Assembly (NCBI RefSeq): GCF_002208135.1
Contig: NZ_CP021647.1
Location: 375,501 to 439,500, forward strand
Direction: 5' to 3'
DNA: 64,000 nucleotides
From: Pseudoalteromonas piscicida
GTDB taxonomy: Bacteria > Pseudomonadota > Gammaproteobacteria > Enterobacterales > Alteromonadaceae
A program made the translations under genes and the position numbers. The notes beneath the pieces are model-generated. The model ran no database searches. It had not been told where the DNA came from and saw nothing but the letters and a program-made list of their open reading frames with translations. This document shows, one piece after another, positions 25,336 through 35,247 of this stretch (positions within the stretch are counted from its first letter, which is position 1; every line of letters starts with the position of its first letter).

Positions 25336-26510
25336 ATGTTAAAACCAACGCAACTCACAACGATTATTTCTGCTTTGCTACTGCTAAGTGCATGTGGCGA
25401 AGTTGAACAGGCAACAGCTCAAACACCGCCTCTGCAAGCGATCGATGTAGCGGCAACACCGCAAATCAGCATTGCTGATTGGCATACCTATACAACACGC
25501 CTTTCGTCTCCAAACGAAGTCGCACTTCGCGCCCGCGTTACGGGGTGATTAGTTCGGTAAATTTCAAAGAAGGAGACACAGTGCGCCAAGGCGATGTTCT
25601 ATTTGAACTTGACGACAGAACTTTCTTGGCAGAGGTTGCCAGTCTTGGTGCACAAGTAAAGCGCGCCGAGGCGGCCCTTACGCAAGCAAAAAGTGAGTCC
25701 GCTCGTGCGCTTCGTTTAAGTAAGCAAAAGGCGATTTCAACAGAAGAAGTCGATGCCCGTGTTTCGCTTACCACGCAGCGTGAAGCCGAACTTGATGCGC
25801 TTCGAGCTTCATTTAAAGCGGCTCAGCTAAACCTAGAGTTTAGCAAAGTCACAGCACCAATCAGCGGTAAAATTTCATTTGCTGAGGTCACTAAAGGCAA
25901 CACCATTAGAGCAAACGACACCTTACTTACTACGATAGTCGCAACCGATAAGATGTATGCGTACTTCGATATCGACGAGCGTACTTGGAATAGCCAATTT
26001 GCATCAGTGACGGAAAGTGAGCCGCTTCCTGTGAAATTACAGCTACTCGGCCGAGAGTCACAACCAGTCATGGGTAAGCTAGACTTTATCGACAACGCTA
26101 TTGATGACCACTCTGGAACACTAAAAGTACGCGCTTCTTTTGACAATCACGGTAGGCAACTACGACCAGGCTCGTTTGCGCGAGTGAGCCTTTCTTCCGG
26201 TGAGCAAAACGATCGAGTATTAATTCCAGACCGCGCAGTGGGTACAGATCTTAAAAATCGTTTTGTTCTTGTCGTAAACGACGCTAATACACTTGAATAT
26301 CGTCTAATCACACTGGGTAATCGCTATGGCGAATTTCGTGCTGTTGAGTCGGGTTTAGCCGCAGGAGAGCGTATCGCTGTGAATGGTCCAGCGCGTGTAG
26401 GCCCAGGCATGCCGATAAGCCCAAACTCAGTGACGCTTACCTTGCCAGATAGCATTGCCACTGAAGTGGTTGCTATGACGCCAGGCGATTCTTCACAAGG
26501 ATTAAACTAA
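25336..26510 (+). pseudogene. MexE-like RND periplasmic adaptor lipoprotein, frameshifted
   Basis: Membrane-fusion protein linking an RND permease to an outer-membrane channel. The ATG at 25336 has an ideal AAGGAGGAACT site and a lipoprotein signal (LLLLSAC). The frame is lost at the four-G run 25542-25545: ...RARVTG, then a stop. The correct continuation VISSVNFKEGD is in the next frame, as if one G were missing. The rest (hairpin, lipoyl and beta-barrel domains, to residue ~390) is intact. Adding one G restores a normal full-length adaptor. Either a real inactivating mutation or a base-calling error. Confidence 0.85.
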
Positions 26511-26512
26511 TA

Positions 26513-29500
26513 ATGAAATTTTCCCATTTTTTCATTAAGCGCCCTATTTTTGCGGCGATGATGTCGCTCGTGATATTAATCGCAGGGCCATTTCTCTGTT
26601 TCAGCTTCCTGTGAGTGAGTATCCGGAAGTTGTACCGCCTACGGTTGTGGTATCTGCAACCTATCCCGGCGCAAACCCAAAAGTCATTGCTGAAACGGTT
26701 GCAACACCGCTTGAACAAGAGATCAATGGTGTTGAGAACATGATTTATATGTTTTCTCAAGCAACCAGTGATGGTCGTTTAACGCTTACCGTGACTTTTG
26801 CGCTGGGTACTGATTTGGATCGTGCCCAAGTCCAAGTACAAAATCGGGTGAATAGCGCTATTCCAAGATTACCGCAAGAAGTGCAACGTTTAGGGGTTGT
26901 GGCTGAGAAGGCGTCACCTGATCTCACTATGGTGGTGCATTTGGTATCGCCAAGTGGCTCGCATGATACAAGCTACCTCTCTAATTATGCCGATATTTAT
27001 GTTAAAGATCAGATAGCGCGTTTGCCGGGAGTTGGTGATGTAAAGCTATTCGGCGGCGGTAAATACGCGTTGCGGATATGGCTAAACCCCGAGCAATTGG
27101 CTGAAAGAAACTTAACCGCAAGCGATGTGGTCCGAGCAATCCAACAACAAAACCGCCAAGTAGCAGCGGGCTCTTTAGGTGCTCAGCCTACAACGAATGA
27201 AAATCAGTTCCAAATTCTCTTAAACGTTAAAGGCCGTTTGGCAGATACCAGTGAGTTTGACAATATTATTGTTAGTGTATCGAGCGATGGTGCGGTAACC
27301 CGGCTCAAAGATATTGGCCGTGTTGAGCTTGGACAAGATAATTACGCGTTAAGAGCTTTGCTGGATGGCAACGAAGCGGTGGCAATGCCGATTTTCCAAC
27401 GTCCCGGCTCTAACGCAATAGAATTGTCGGATCAGGTGCGTGAAACCATGAAAGCGTTATCGACACGTTTCCCTGAGGGGGTTGAATACGATATCGTTTA
27501 TGATCCAACTATTTTTGTTCGCGGTTCAATCGATGCGGTAATTTCGACATTATTAGAAGCCATCGTACTTGTCGTATTGGTCGTTATCTTATTCTTGCAA
27601 ACATGGCGCGCCTCTATTATTCCACTCGTGGCAGTGCCTGTATCGTTAGTTGGGACCTTTGCCGCGATGCAGTGGCTTGGTGTTTCTATCAATACGTTGT
27701 CGTTGTTTGGTTTGGTACTAGCTATCGGTATCGTAGTCGATGATGCCATCGTCGTGGTTGAAAACGTTGAGCGTAACATTGAAAACGGCCTTGCGCCCTT
27801 TGAGGCAACTAAACAAGCGATGTCAGAGGTGACAGGCCCTATTATAGCGATTGCGTTGGTGCTTTGTGCGGTGTTTATTCCAACTGCATTTATTACCGGG
27901 TTGTCAGGCCAGTTTTACAAACAGTTTGCGCTTACGATTACGATTTCGACGCTGATCTCGGCATTTAACTCATTAACATTATCACCTGCGCTGGCTGCGT
28001 TACTGTTAAAACCGCACGGTGCTAAACCTGACAAACTCACAATCGTGTTAGATAAATTGTTTGGTCAATGGCTATTCAAACCGTTTAATCGCTTTTTTGA
28101 TAAGGCAGCTCACGGCTATGTTGGACTGGTAAAAAAACTCATTAGACTGAGCACCATTGTTTTGGTGGTGTATTTAGGGTTAATTTTTGCTACTACTAAG
28201 TTGTTTAGCACAATTCCTGGCGGCTTTATTCCACAGCAGGACAAGCAGTATCTCGTTGCGATTGCGCAACTGCCAGACGCTGCGAGTTTGGACAGAACAG
28301 AAGCCGTTGTACGTGAGATGGAACAAATTGCCCTGCAGACTCCAGGTGTCTTACATTCCGTGTCTTTCCCTGGCCTTTCAGTGAATGGCTTCACAAATAG
28401 CCCAAATAGCGGGATTGTATTTGTTGCCTTAGACAAATTTGAAAATCGCACATCGCCCGAGTTGTATGCGTCTTCAATCGCAGCGCAGCTCAATCAGAAG
28501 TTTGCCATCATAGATGAAGCGTTTGTCGCGGTTTTCCCGCCGCCACCAATACAGGGGTTAGGCACGACAGGTGGTTTTAAACTGCAAATTGAAGATAGGG
28601 GCAACCTAGGCTTTGAGAAGCTATTCTCGGACTTACAAGCGGTGATCGCAAAAGCGCAGCAGCAACCGGAGCTAATGGGACTCTACTCAAGCTTTAGGAT
28701 CCAAGTACCGCAAATGGACATTGATATCGACCGTGAGCAAGCCATGGTGCAAGGTGTTCCACTTGAGGAAGTGTTTAATGCATTACAGATCTATTTAGGT
28801 TCAATGTACGTCAATGACTTTAACTTATTTGGTCGCACTTATCAGGTCACCGCACAGGCTGACGCTAACTTTCGCTCAGATCCAGCACAAATTCTGTCTT
28901 ACAAAGTAAGAAACAACTATGGTCAAATGGTGCCACTTGGCGCGGTACTCAAAGTCACCCCGACAACAGGACCTGATCGTGTGATGCACTATAACGGTTA
29001 TCCTACTGCTGAGTTAAATGGCAGCCCTGCGCCCGGCTACTCTTCGGATCAAGCGCAAATAGCAATTGAAGCTGTGCTAAACGAAACGCTTAGTGAAGGC
29101 ATGGCATTTGAATGGACTGAAGTCACCTATCAGCAGATCCTCGCTGGTAACGTGATGGTGTATATCTTCCCACTGGTTGTGCTGTTGGTGTTTATGGTTT
29201 TGGCGTCGCAATACGAAAGCCTAAAGCTACCATTTGCAATCATCCTCATTGTACCAATGACCATATTATCAGCCCTAATTGGAGTGTGGCTAACAGGCGG
29301 TGACAATAATATCTTTACCCAGATTGCACTCATCGTTTTGGTCGCTTTGGCATGTAAAAATGCAATCCTAATGGTGGAATTTGCCAAAGAAGAGTACGAA
29401 CAAGGCAAGACTAATTTGGAGTCAATTATTGAGGCATGTAAGCTGCGTTTACGTCCGATTCTTATGACGTCGATTGCCTTCACCGCAGGGGTTGTACCTT

Positions 29501-29694
29501 TGGTACTCGCAACCGGTGCGGGTGCTGAAATGCGTGAGACCATGGGGATTGCGGTATTTTCTGGAATGATAGGTGTCACATTATTTGGTTTATTGTTTAC
29601 GCCAATTTTCTTTATGGCGATGACCAAGCGGCTTTACACGCCAAAAATACGTGAAGCGCAGAGTACGCGCGATGGTATTCCTGTAAAGGATTAA
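26513..29694 (+). pseudogene. MexF-like RND multidrug efflux permease, frameshifted near the start
   Basis: A proton-driven inner-membrane pump of the AcrB/MexF type. It starts at 26513, two bases after the adaptor stop, with MKFSHFFIKRPIFAAMMS and the first membrane helix. After 25 codons the frame breaks at GGG (26585-26587). Restoring one G gives LIAGAISLFQLPVSEYP, the expected family sequence. The remaining ~1027 residues are intact, including VFIPTAFITGLSGQFYKQFA and the proton-relay region GIVVDDAIVVVENVERN. Close to MexF in its porter-domain sequence. No outer-membrane channel gene follows. Confidence 0.88.
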
Positions 29695-29710
29695 CTTGTA
29701 ATCATGCTTA

Positions 29711-29732
29711 AAGGCCCATCGGGCCTTTTTTT
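29711..29732 (+). terminator. Terminator after the MexEF-like operon
   Basis: AAGGCCC/GGGCCTT is a 7-base stem with a 3-base loop and a run of seven Ts, 17 bases after the permease stop codon. Confidence 0.9.
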
Positions 29733-29829
29733 GCTGCTTTTTATTGCCTTGTAATCACACTATTCACCTTAACTTCATCCTCTTACGCTATATTGCCAGA
29801 TACCGTTTTTATCTTGCCGGAGTCTGCTT

Positions 29830-30198
29830 GTGAAATCTCAAATTGCCTTTGCCGTTTTGTTTACCTCTGTTCTAAGTGCGTGTGGCGAGGACATCTCAAA
29901 TCGTAAAATTGAGCTTAGTGAAACACTTAGCCGGTATCAATGCGATAATAATTCGGTGATAAAGGTTGACTACAACGACAGTGATAAGGCAACAGTCCAT
30001 TTTAACGAACAAGTGGTTAAGATGAAGATTGCTCGCTCAGCCAGCGGCGCAAAATACCAAGGTGATGGGTTTGTGTGGTGGACAAAAAACGACGAAGGAA
30101 TGTTACTTAGACAGGAAGATGATAAAAACAACCGCATCGTCGCACGTTGCGAGATGCGGCCCAATGAAGCCTTAACAGTGAAGGCGCAATCAAACTGA
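29830..30198 (+). CDS. MliC-family lysozyme-inhibitor-like lipoprotein
   Basis: A 122-aa lipoprotein with signal SVLSAC and mature Cys18. The mature part fits the MliC/PliC fold: YQCDNNSVIKVDY, ATVHF, VKMKIARSASGAKY, FVWWTKNDEGML, and a second conserved Cys near the C-terminus (ARCEM) that would pair with the first. Such proteins block C-type lysozyme at the envelope. The start is GTG at 29830. It stands alone. Confidence 0.75.
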   Translation: MKSQIAFAVLFTSVLSACGEDISNRKIELSETLSRYQCDNNSVIKVDYNDSDKATVHFNEQVVKMKIARSASGAKYQGDGFVWWTKNDEGMLLRQEDDKNNRIVARCEMRPNEALTVKAQSN

Positions 30199-30252
30199 TT
30201 ATAAATGCTCGTCCCAATAGGCAACGTCACTTATATATAGAATTAGGATGTC

Positions 30253-30681
30253 TTATACCGACAACTTTTCAGGCGTAGCTAAAGTACTTTTTACAAACCC
30301 AATGGCAGCGCTTACATCAGCAAATAAAACTTTATCCAATGGCTCTGGCATACCTATTTCCTTGCGCATTTTTTCAATCTGGCTTTTCGCAATTGCCGAC
30401 TTCAACACATACGCAGCACTAACACAGCCTAACTGCAGACAGCGCTTTGCTATGTTTACCAGTAACTTGTATGCTTCTGGTGTTGCAGCGATGGCATTTT
30501 CTGAATAACTCACGTAACCCCATGTCGATGCGTGGATCTCAGCTCGACATTGCTCTAAAGCCCTAGAAAAATAATGGATCATAGATTCATTAATATTTCC
30601 TTCGAAACAGGCAAAGAGGATATTTTGCTCGGTCCAGAGGGTTACTTTCCCGCACCGAGTTTGATAACTATATTTTGACAT
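30253..30681 (-). CDS. STAS-like hypothetical protein (142 aa)
   Basis: Not firmly recognised. It is a soluble 142-aa alpha/beta protein without signal peptide. The pattern of an N-terminal strand pair (VTLWTEQNILFACFEGNI), a helix (SMIHYFSRALEQCRAEI) and a strand (WGYVSY) resembles STAS/SpoIIAA-like domains. AAGGATTA sits just before the ATG. The next minus-strand gene upstream, MliC-side, runs the other way, so it is probably monocistronic. Confidence 0.6.
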   Translation of the reverse strand: MSKYSYQTRCGKVTLWTEQNILFACFEGNINESMIHYFSRALEQCRAEIHASTWGYVSYSENAIAATPEAYKLLVNIAKRCLQLGCVSAAYVLKSAIAKSQIEKMRKEIGMPEPLDKVLFADVSAAIGFVKSTLATPEKLSV

Positions 30682-30782
30682 TAATCCTTATCCAGCTCCT
30701 TTCGAAGTGCGGATTATACATCAGCACGACAAGATTAAAAAAGAGCGATTGCTACTTTTTTAACCTAAATCGTATTTAAAGC

Positions 30783-31694
30783 TTATGGCTCAGCGAGTTG
30801 CTGTTTCGCTGCTTCAGATTCTTCTTTTAGGTAGTTATTAAACGACAAACCTAAAAACTGCGGTAAAGTTGCGCTAATTGCCAAGGAAGACAAAGTACCA
30901 ATGAGAATGCCACAACATAACGCCATGGCAAAACTATTAAGTCCAGCACCGCCTAACCACCATATCGCCAACACCGTTGTGAGCGTTGTTAATGAGGTGA
31001 TCAGCGTGCGACTCATTGAGTCTTTTATCGCTCGATCTATGGTATTGCCCACTGGGCTGGTTTTCCAATGCTCTTCGAACAACAACTCCCTTACTCTGTC
31101 ACCTATGACAATGGAATCGTTGAGAGAGTAGCCAATAATCGCCAGCAGCGCTGCAAGCACGGTTAAGTCAAACTCTACTTGCGTTATTGCAAACAAACCA
31201 AGCGTCACAATCACATCATGAAAAAGCGCGATACTTGCAGAGGCTGCCAAGCGCCACTCAAATCTAAACGCCAAGTAAATCAATACACTAAGTAATGCGA
31301 ATATACCTGCAAGGCCACCTTGTTCTATTAACTCATTACCCACCTGCGCACCAAGATAACTGGCGTCTAACACACTAGCTTGCCATTGTGTTTCAAGTCC
31401 TTCTATCCACTGTTTGACGTGTGCTTCGTCGGTGGACTCAGGGGTTTGGAAAACTCGCCAGCTACCATCGTTTTGCAGATCAATTCGCGCATTTTGAACA
31501 TCAAGCTCGGCTAGCTTGTTTTGCATTTCTGTTTGGCTCTTTTGCTTGGGTAAGTCGATAACCGTAACGTAACCGCCGGTAAAGTCTTGGCCTAATACAA
31601 TGCCTTTTTGGGTGATGGCTATGAGACTTGCAAGGACAAGTAACAATCCAGAAATTAGCCCGACGAATCTTGCCTTTTGCGTTTTACTTGTCAT
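30783..31694 (-). CDS. secF: Protein translocase subunit SecF (second-locus copy)
   Basis: A 303-aa SecF with six membrane segments and a periplasmic P1-like region after the first. Family motifs GGYVTVIDL, LSVLIYLAFRFEWRL, LFHDVIVTLGLFA and GYSLNDSIVIGDRVRE are clear. SecDF uses the proton or sodium gradient to help pull proteins through SecYEG on the periplasmic side. It starts one base after the secD stop, so the two are translated together. No yajC, tgt or queA gene is nearby, unlike the standard locus, so this is probably an additional pair. Confidence 0.9.
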   Translation of the reverse strand: MTSKTQKARFVGLISGLLLVLASLIAITQKGIVLGQDFTGGYVTVIDLPKQKSQTEMQNKLAELDVQNARIDLQNDGSWRVFQTPESTDEAHVKQWIEGLETQWQASVLDASYLGAQVGNELIEQGGLAGIFALLSVLIYLAFRFEWRLAASASIALFHDVIVTLGLFAITQVEFDLTVLAALLAIIGYSLNDSIVIGDRVRELLFEEHWKTSPVGNTIDRAIKDSMSRTLITSLTTLTTVLAIWWLGGAGLNSFAMALCCGILIGTLSSLAISATLPQFLGLSFNNYLKEESEAAKQQLAEP

Positions 31695-31695
31695 T

Positions 31696-33528
31696 TTACT
31701 TTACGCCTTTACGTGATTTTGAATAAAGAGATTCTGATAACATACCGGAGACGACCACACCGGCGAAAATACTGGTTACTATGCCCAGCGCCAAAGTGAT
31801 CGCGAACCCTTTTACTGGTCCATAACCGATACCAAGTAGGATAAGAGCAGTTATCATCGTGGTTAAGTTAGCATCGATAATACTCGACATGGCTTGTTGA
31901 TAACCTTGCTTTAATGCAGTAACCATCCCGATGCCTTTACGTCTTAATTCGCGAACTCGCTCAAAAATAATCACATTGGTGTCGACTGCCATACCAATAG
32001 TCAAGACTAGGCCCGCAATGCCGGGCAAGGTAAGCACCACACCAGGAAGCAGCGACATTAATCCAATCAGGCAAACTAAGTTTACCAGTAATGAGGTAAT
32101 GGCCACTGCGCCTAGCTTGCGATACCATATTGCCATAAACAGCAAAGTTAGGCTTAACCCTAAAGCCAATGCTTTAAAGCCGCTTTCAATATTCTTTTCG
32201 CCCAATGAAGGACCAATGGTTTGCTCTTTCACAAAGGTGATTGGTGCGTCTAGAGAACCCGCTCGTAACAATAATGCTAACTCCTGCGCGCGTTCCATAG
32301 TTTGCATATTGGTAATACTGAATCGGGTATTTAATACTTGTTGAATAGTGGCTACTGAAATCACTTCCGTTTTGCGCTTAATCTCTCCTTTTGGATCCGC
32401 GTAATATTCGCTGAATACAGTAGCCATTGGTTTACCAACATTGTTTCTAGAAAATCGATTGATCTTTTCACCACCTTGAGAAGATAAGAATAGTTCCACT
32501 AAAGGTTTTCCGTATTCGTCTCTTCCTGCTGTTGCGGACTCTATTTCATCCCCGCCAAAAATGGCAACTGGGTCGACTGAAATCGGAGCGCCAGACTTAT
32601 CCTTTAATTTTTGACCTCCCATTTCTTGTAATGCATGAAATGAAAGCTTTGCTGTTGCGCCGATAATACGCTTGGCTTGTTCTGGGTCTTGCACGCCAGG
32701 TAATTCAATTCGTATATAATTAGTGCCTTGACGTTGCGTAACCGCTTCTGTGATCCCGAGTTCCTCAATACGCGAACGTAAGGTAGACAGCGCTTGCGTC
32801 ATAAGCTGCTTATCGAACTCCGCTTTTTTCGCTTCTGCAAAGCGGAAGTTAACTTTAATTAAACTGCCTTGACTATGGGTTGTATTGGTTAATTGAGGGT
32901 ATAGCTCGCGCAGTGTCGCCGTTAGTGCAACGAGTTCATTTTGCCCTTGTGCTTTAGCAATCACCTCAACCTGCTCACTATTAATAACTTGAGGGATAGA
33001 AAGGTTACGATAACGATTTTTTATCCGTAGGCTATTGGCTTCATCAGCGAGAGATTGTAGTTTATTTTGTGCAGCTTGTTCTGTGTCAACCTTGAGTACG
33101 AACAACACACCGCCGTCCAAGTCTAGTCCTAGCTTGATCGGTTTGAGTCCTGTGCTTTCTAACCACTGTGGCATTGTTGAAGCACTAACAACCTTAACAC
33201 TTAGCTTTGAGTGAGACTCAGCCATATAAGCACGCGCTTCGGCGGTTAGCGTGCGGTTTTCAAGTTCAACTAAATAGCCACCTTGATGAGACTCAATTTG
33301 CTTAACTTTGAATCCCTCTCCTTCTAGCTGAGATTTAAGCTCAGGCAGTGACAGAGGCACAACCTCGTTACTACTTGCTTGAATTTGAATCAAATTCTTA
33401 TTGGGATACAAGTTTGGTAGTGCACAAAGAATCAACAGGAATACAATAAGCGCAGTAAAAAAGCGTTTTGCACGCGCTGTAGTGCCACGAGGGTTTGACA
33501 ATCTCGCTGGCGAATTGATATCTTTCAT
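31696..33528 (-). CDS. secD: Protein translocase subunit SecD (second-locus copy)
   Basis: A 610-aa SecD with an N-terminal membrane helix (about 22-42), a large periplasmic head (about 60-440) and five C-terminal helices. Conserved motifs include GLDLDGGVLFVL, IRIELPGVQDPEQAKRIIG, the proton-path DTNVIIFERVRE and LTTMITALILLGIG. It heads the secDF pair. Synteny with yajC is missing and sequence context differs from the main sec locus, so it is likely a paralogue; Vibrio also carries two SecDF pairs with different ion preference. Confidence 0.9.
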   Translation of the reverse strand: MKDINSPARLSNPRGTTARAKRFFTALIVFLLILCALPNLYPNKNLIQIQASSNEVVPLSLPELKSQLEGEGFKVKQIESHQGGYLVELENRTLTAEARAYMAESHSKLSVKVVSASTMPQWLESTGLKPIKLGLDLDGGVLFVLKVDTEQAAQNKLQSLADEANSLRIKNRYRNLSIPQVINSEQVEVIAKAQGQNELVALTATLRELYPQLTNTTHSQGSLIKVNFRFAEAKKAEFDKQLMTQALSTLRSRIEELGITEAVTQRQGTNYIRIELPGVQDPEQAKRIIGATAKLSFHALQEMGGQKLKDKSGAPISVDPVAIFGGDEIESATAGRDEYGKPLVELFLSSQGGEKINRFSRNNVGKPMATVFSEYYADPKGEIKRKTEVISVATIQQVLNTRFSITNMQTMERAQELALLLRAGSLDAPITFVKEQTIGPSLGEKNIESGFKALALGLSLTLLFMAIWYRKLGAVAITSLLVNLVCLIGLMSLLPGVVLTLPGIAGLVLTIGMAVDTNVIIFERVRELRRKGIGMVTALKQGYQQAMSSIIDANLTTMITALILLGIGYGPVKGFAITLALGIVTSIFAGVVVSGMLSESLYSKSRKGVK

Positions 33529-33665
33529 ATTTTTCTCATTATCTATCTGAGCGATACCTATTTGCTAACGAAGTGACCTGACTAAATCCAGTCATGCGGG
33601 TGTTAGGATGTTGGTATAGCACTCGAAACCTAAAATTTGGATACTTTATTGGTCATAGATAATGA

Positions 33666-34142
33666 TTAAGAGGCGAAGCTTAGGCTGCCTTTGAAGGTTA
33701 AGTTTGCCGGCTTACAGTTGTCGATAAAGCCATTATTTGGCCGAGTATCACACATATACCAAGGCACAGGTTTAGGTCTATTGATGTCATAGACTGAGGC
33801 CGGCACATATTTTTCTGCTGCTAGCTCAAAAACAAGCGCATATTCGGCTTGTTGTTTAGGATGTAGAAAGTAACTAGGATGGCTAGTGCGCTCGCGTTCT
33901 GGCAATAAGCCTTTTTCGTGATGCGTGGTTTCAACACTGATCTTTATTGGAGTCGCTGGACTTGGTTTACTCGCTAACTGTTCCGTGTTAGCAAGGCGCT
34001 TCAGAGCGATGTTTTCAACGCTCGTGCTGTGCGTATCAGCAGTATGGGAAAAGTTATTGTCGGAGGTTCCTGTCGCGCACGCAGCCGTTACCCATAGCAA
34101 AATGAGTAATGATATAACGGCAAAAAGGCTAGAACGCTTCAT
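33666..34142 (-). CDS. Exported hypothetical protein (158 aa)
   Basis: Not recognised. The N-terminus is an export signal (SLLILLWVTAACA); the TAAC is a poor lipobox. The middle is low-complexity, Ser/Thr/Lys-rich and probably disordered. The C-terminus is compact, with two cysteines (YMCDTRP, DNCKPANL) likely forming a disulfide. It lies between secD and HU on the same strand, about 140 bases from the secD start, and probably has its own promoter. Confidence 0.55.
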   Translation of the reverse strand: MKRSSLFAVISLLILLWVTAACATGTSDNNFSHTADTHSTSVENIALKRLANTEQLASKPSPATPIKISVETTHHEKGLLPERERTSHPSYFLHPKQQAEYALVFELAAEKYVPASVYDINRPKPVPWYMCDTRPNNGFIDNCKPANLTFKGSLSFAS

Positions 34143-34247
34143 GAAAACTGATTAAACAACTTATTATATTTAGATATAAACACGAGATTGGGGCGATAGT
34201 AGCAAATTCAAGAGCGCGATATCAATGATACCGAATGAGATAGGCAT

Positions 34248-34275
34248 AAAAAAACCTCCAACGTGGGAGGTTTTT
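34248..34275 (-). terminator. Terminator of the HU gene
   Basis: AAAACCTCC pairs with GGAGGTTTT around a short loop, with long A and T runs on both sides. It lies about 18 bases after the hupB stop. Confidence 0.85.
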
Positions 34276-34292
34276 CTTGTCCAGCGAGTGGA

Positions 34293-34568
34293 TTAAGGAT
34301 TTACTTGGTCTTTTAGGCCTTTACCAGCTTTGAACGAAGGAATGTTCGCAGCTGGGATTTGGATTTCAGCGCCAGTTTGTGGGTTACGACCAGTACGCGC
34401 AGCGCGCTCTTTTACTGTAAATGTGCCAAAACCAACTAAAGCAACAGAACCGCCATCTTTTAGTGTGTTAGTTACTGCGCCAGTAAACGCTTCTAAAGCG
34501 CGAGTTGCCGCTGCTTTTGAAATCTCTGCGTCTGCCGCCATCTTTTCAACTAGTTGAGCTTTATTCAT
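34293..34568 (-). CDS. hupB: DNA-binding protein HU
   Basis: A 91-aa HU subunit that bends and compacts DNA. The HU signature is complete: [32 protein letters not shown] (the DNA-binding arm region) and [19 protein letters not shown] precedes the ATG. Whether it is the alpha- or beta-type subunit cannot be settled by eye; the beta symbol is a tentative choice. Confidence 0.92.
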   Translation of the reverse strand: MNKAQLVEKMAADAEISKAAATRALEAFTGAVTNTLKDGGSVALVGFGTFTVKERAARTGRNPQTGAEIQIPAANIPSFKAGKGLKDQVNP

Positions 34569-34722
34569 TATTAGATTCCTATAACTTTATAATTTGCCTA
34601 AGCAAAACCTATGTTTATGTATTTTTCGTTTATGTGCAACCCCAAAATTGCGAAATTCGACGAAATATTTATTATTTTATTACGTTTCGCCCCGGATCCC
34701 GCGGGTTTGTAATCAAACGCTA

Positions 34723-35247
34723 TCAATTTGCTCGCACCTGCGCAAGCTTTGTACCCCATAAAATGCGATTAAAACTAACTATCATATAGAATCCCACACT
34801 CCACAGTGCACCAAAAGTAGGCCAAAAAACGTACCAAGGGTTTGAAATAGAAACTACGCCAAAGTTTGCAGCGCCAAGATAGCTTGGCGGCGCACAAACC
34901 AAAAATATCAATAAGAGCAAGGGAGCCTTCAGCGTTAGCAGTTTGGAAAGCGCATTGTTTATCGTTAGCACCAATGCTATCCACAAAACCCAAAGCCAAA
35001 GTGGAAGTAACTCGCTGCCTTGGTAATTGATGAGCTGGGTTTTGACCGCAATGAATTCAATGCCAATCCCTATGATAGAGCCCACCAATGCAAGCACCAA
35101 ATTGAGACGTATATTTTGGTGCCCTGCGAGCATAACTAAACAGCCAATCAACATGTACCAAAGCGCATCGGCTTGGAAAAATAATGCAGCAAACCAAATG
35201 CTTTGGAAGATAAGTGCGTTAGTAATCCAATGTTTGAGTACAGGCAT
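34723..35247 (-). CDS. DUF2878 membrane protein
   Basis: A 174-aa integral membrane protein with about six hydrophobic segments. Proteins of the DUF2878 family recur next to the cyclopropane-synthase-like, DUF1365 and FAD-oxidoreductase genes of ChrR/ECF-sigma clusters. It is the last gene of that run here and overlaps the end of the methyltransferase gene by 29 bases. Function unknown; a role in membrane-lipid modification is inferred from company only. Confidence 0.75.
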   Translation of the reverse strand: MPVLKHWITNALIFQSIWFAALFFQADALWYMLIGCLVMLAGHQNIRLNLVLALVGSIIGIGIEFIAVKTQLINYQGSELLPLWLWVLWIALVLTINNALSKLLTLKAPLLLLIFLVCAPPSYLGAANFGVVSISNPWYVFWPTFGALWSVGFYMIVSFNRILWGTKLAQVRAN

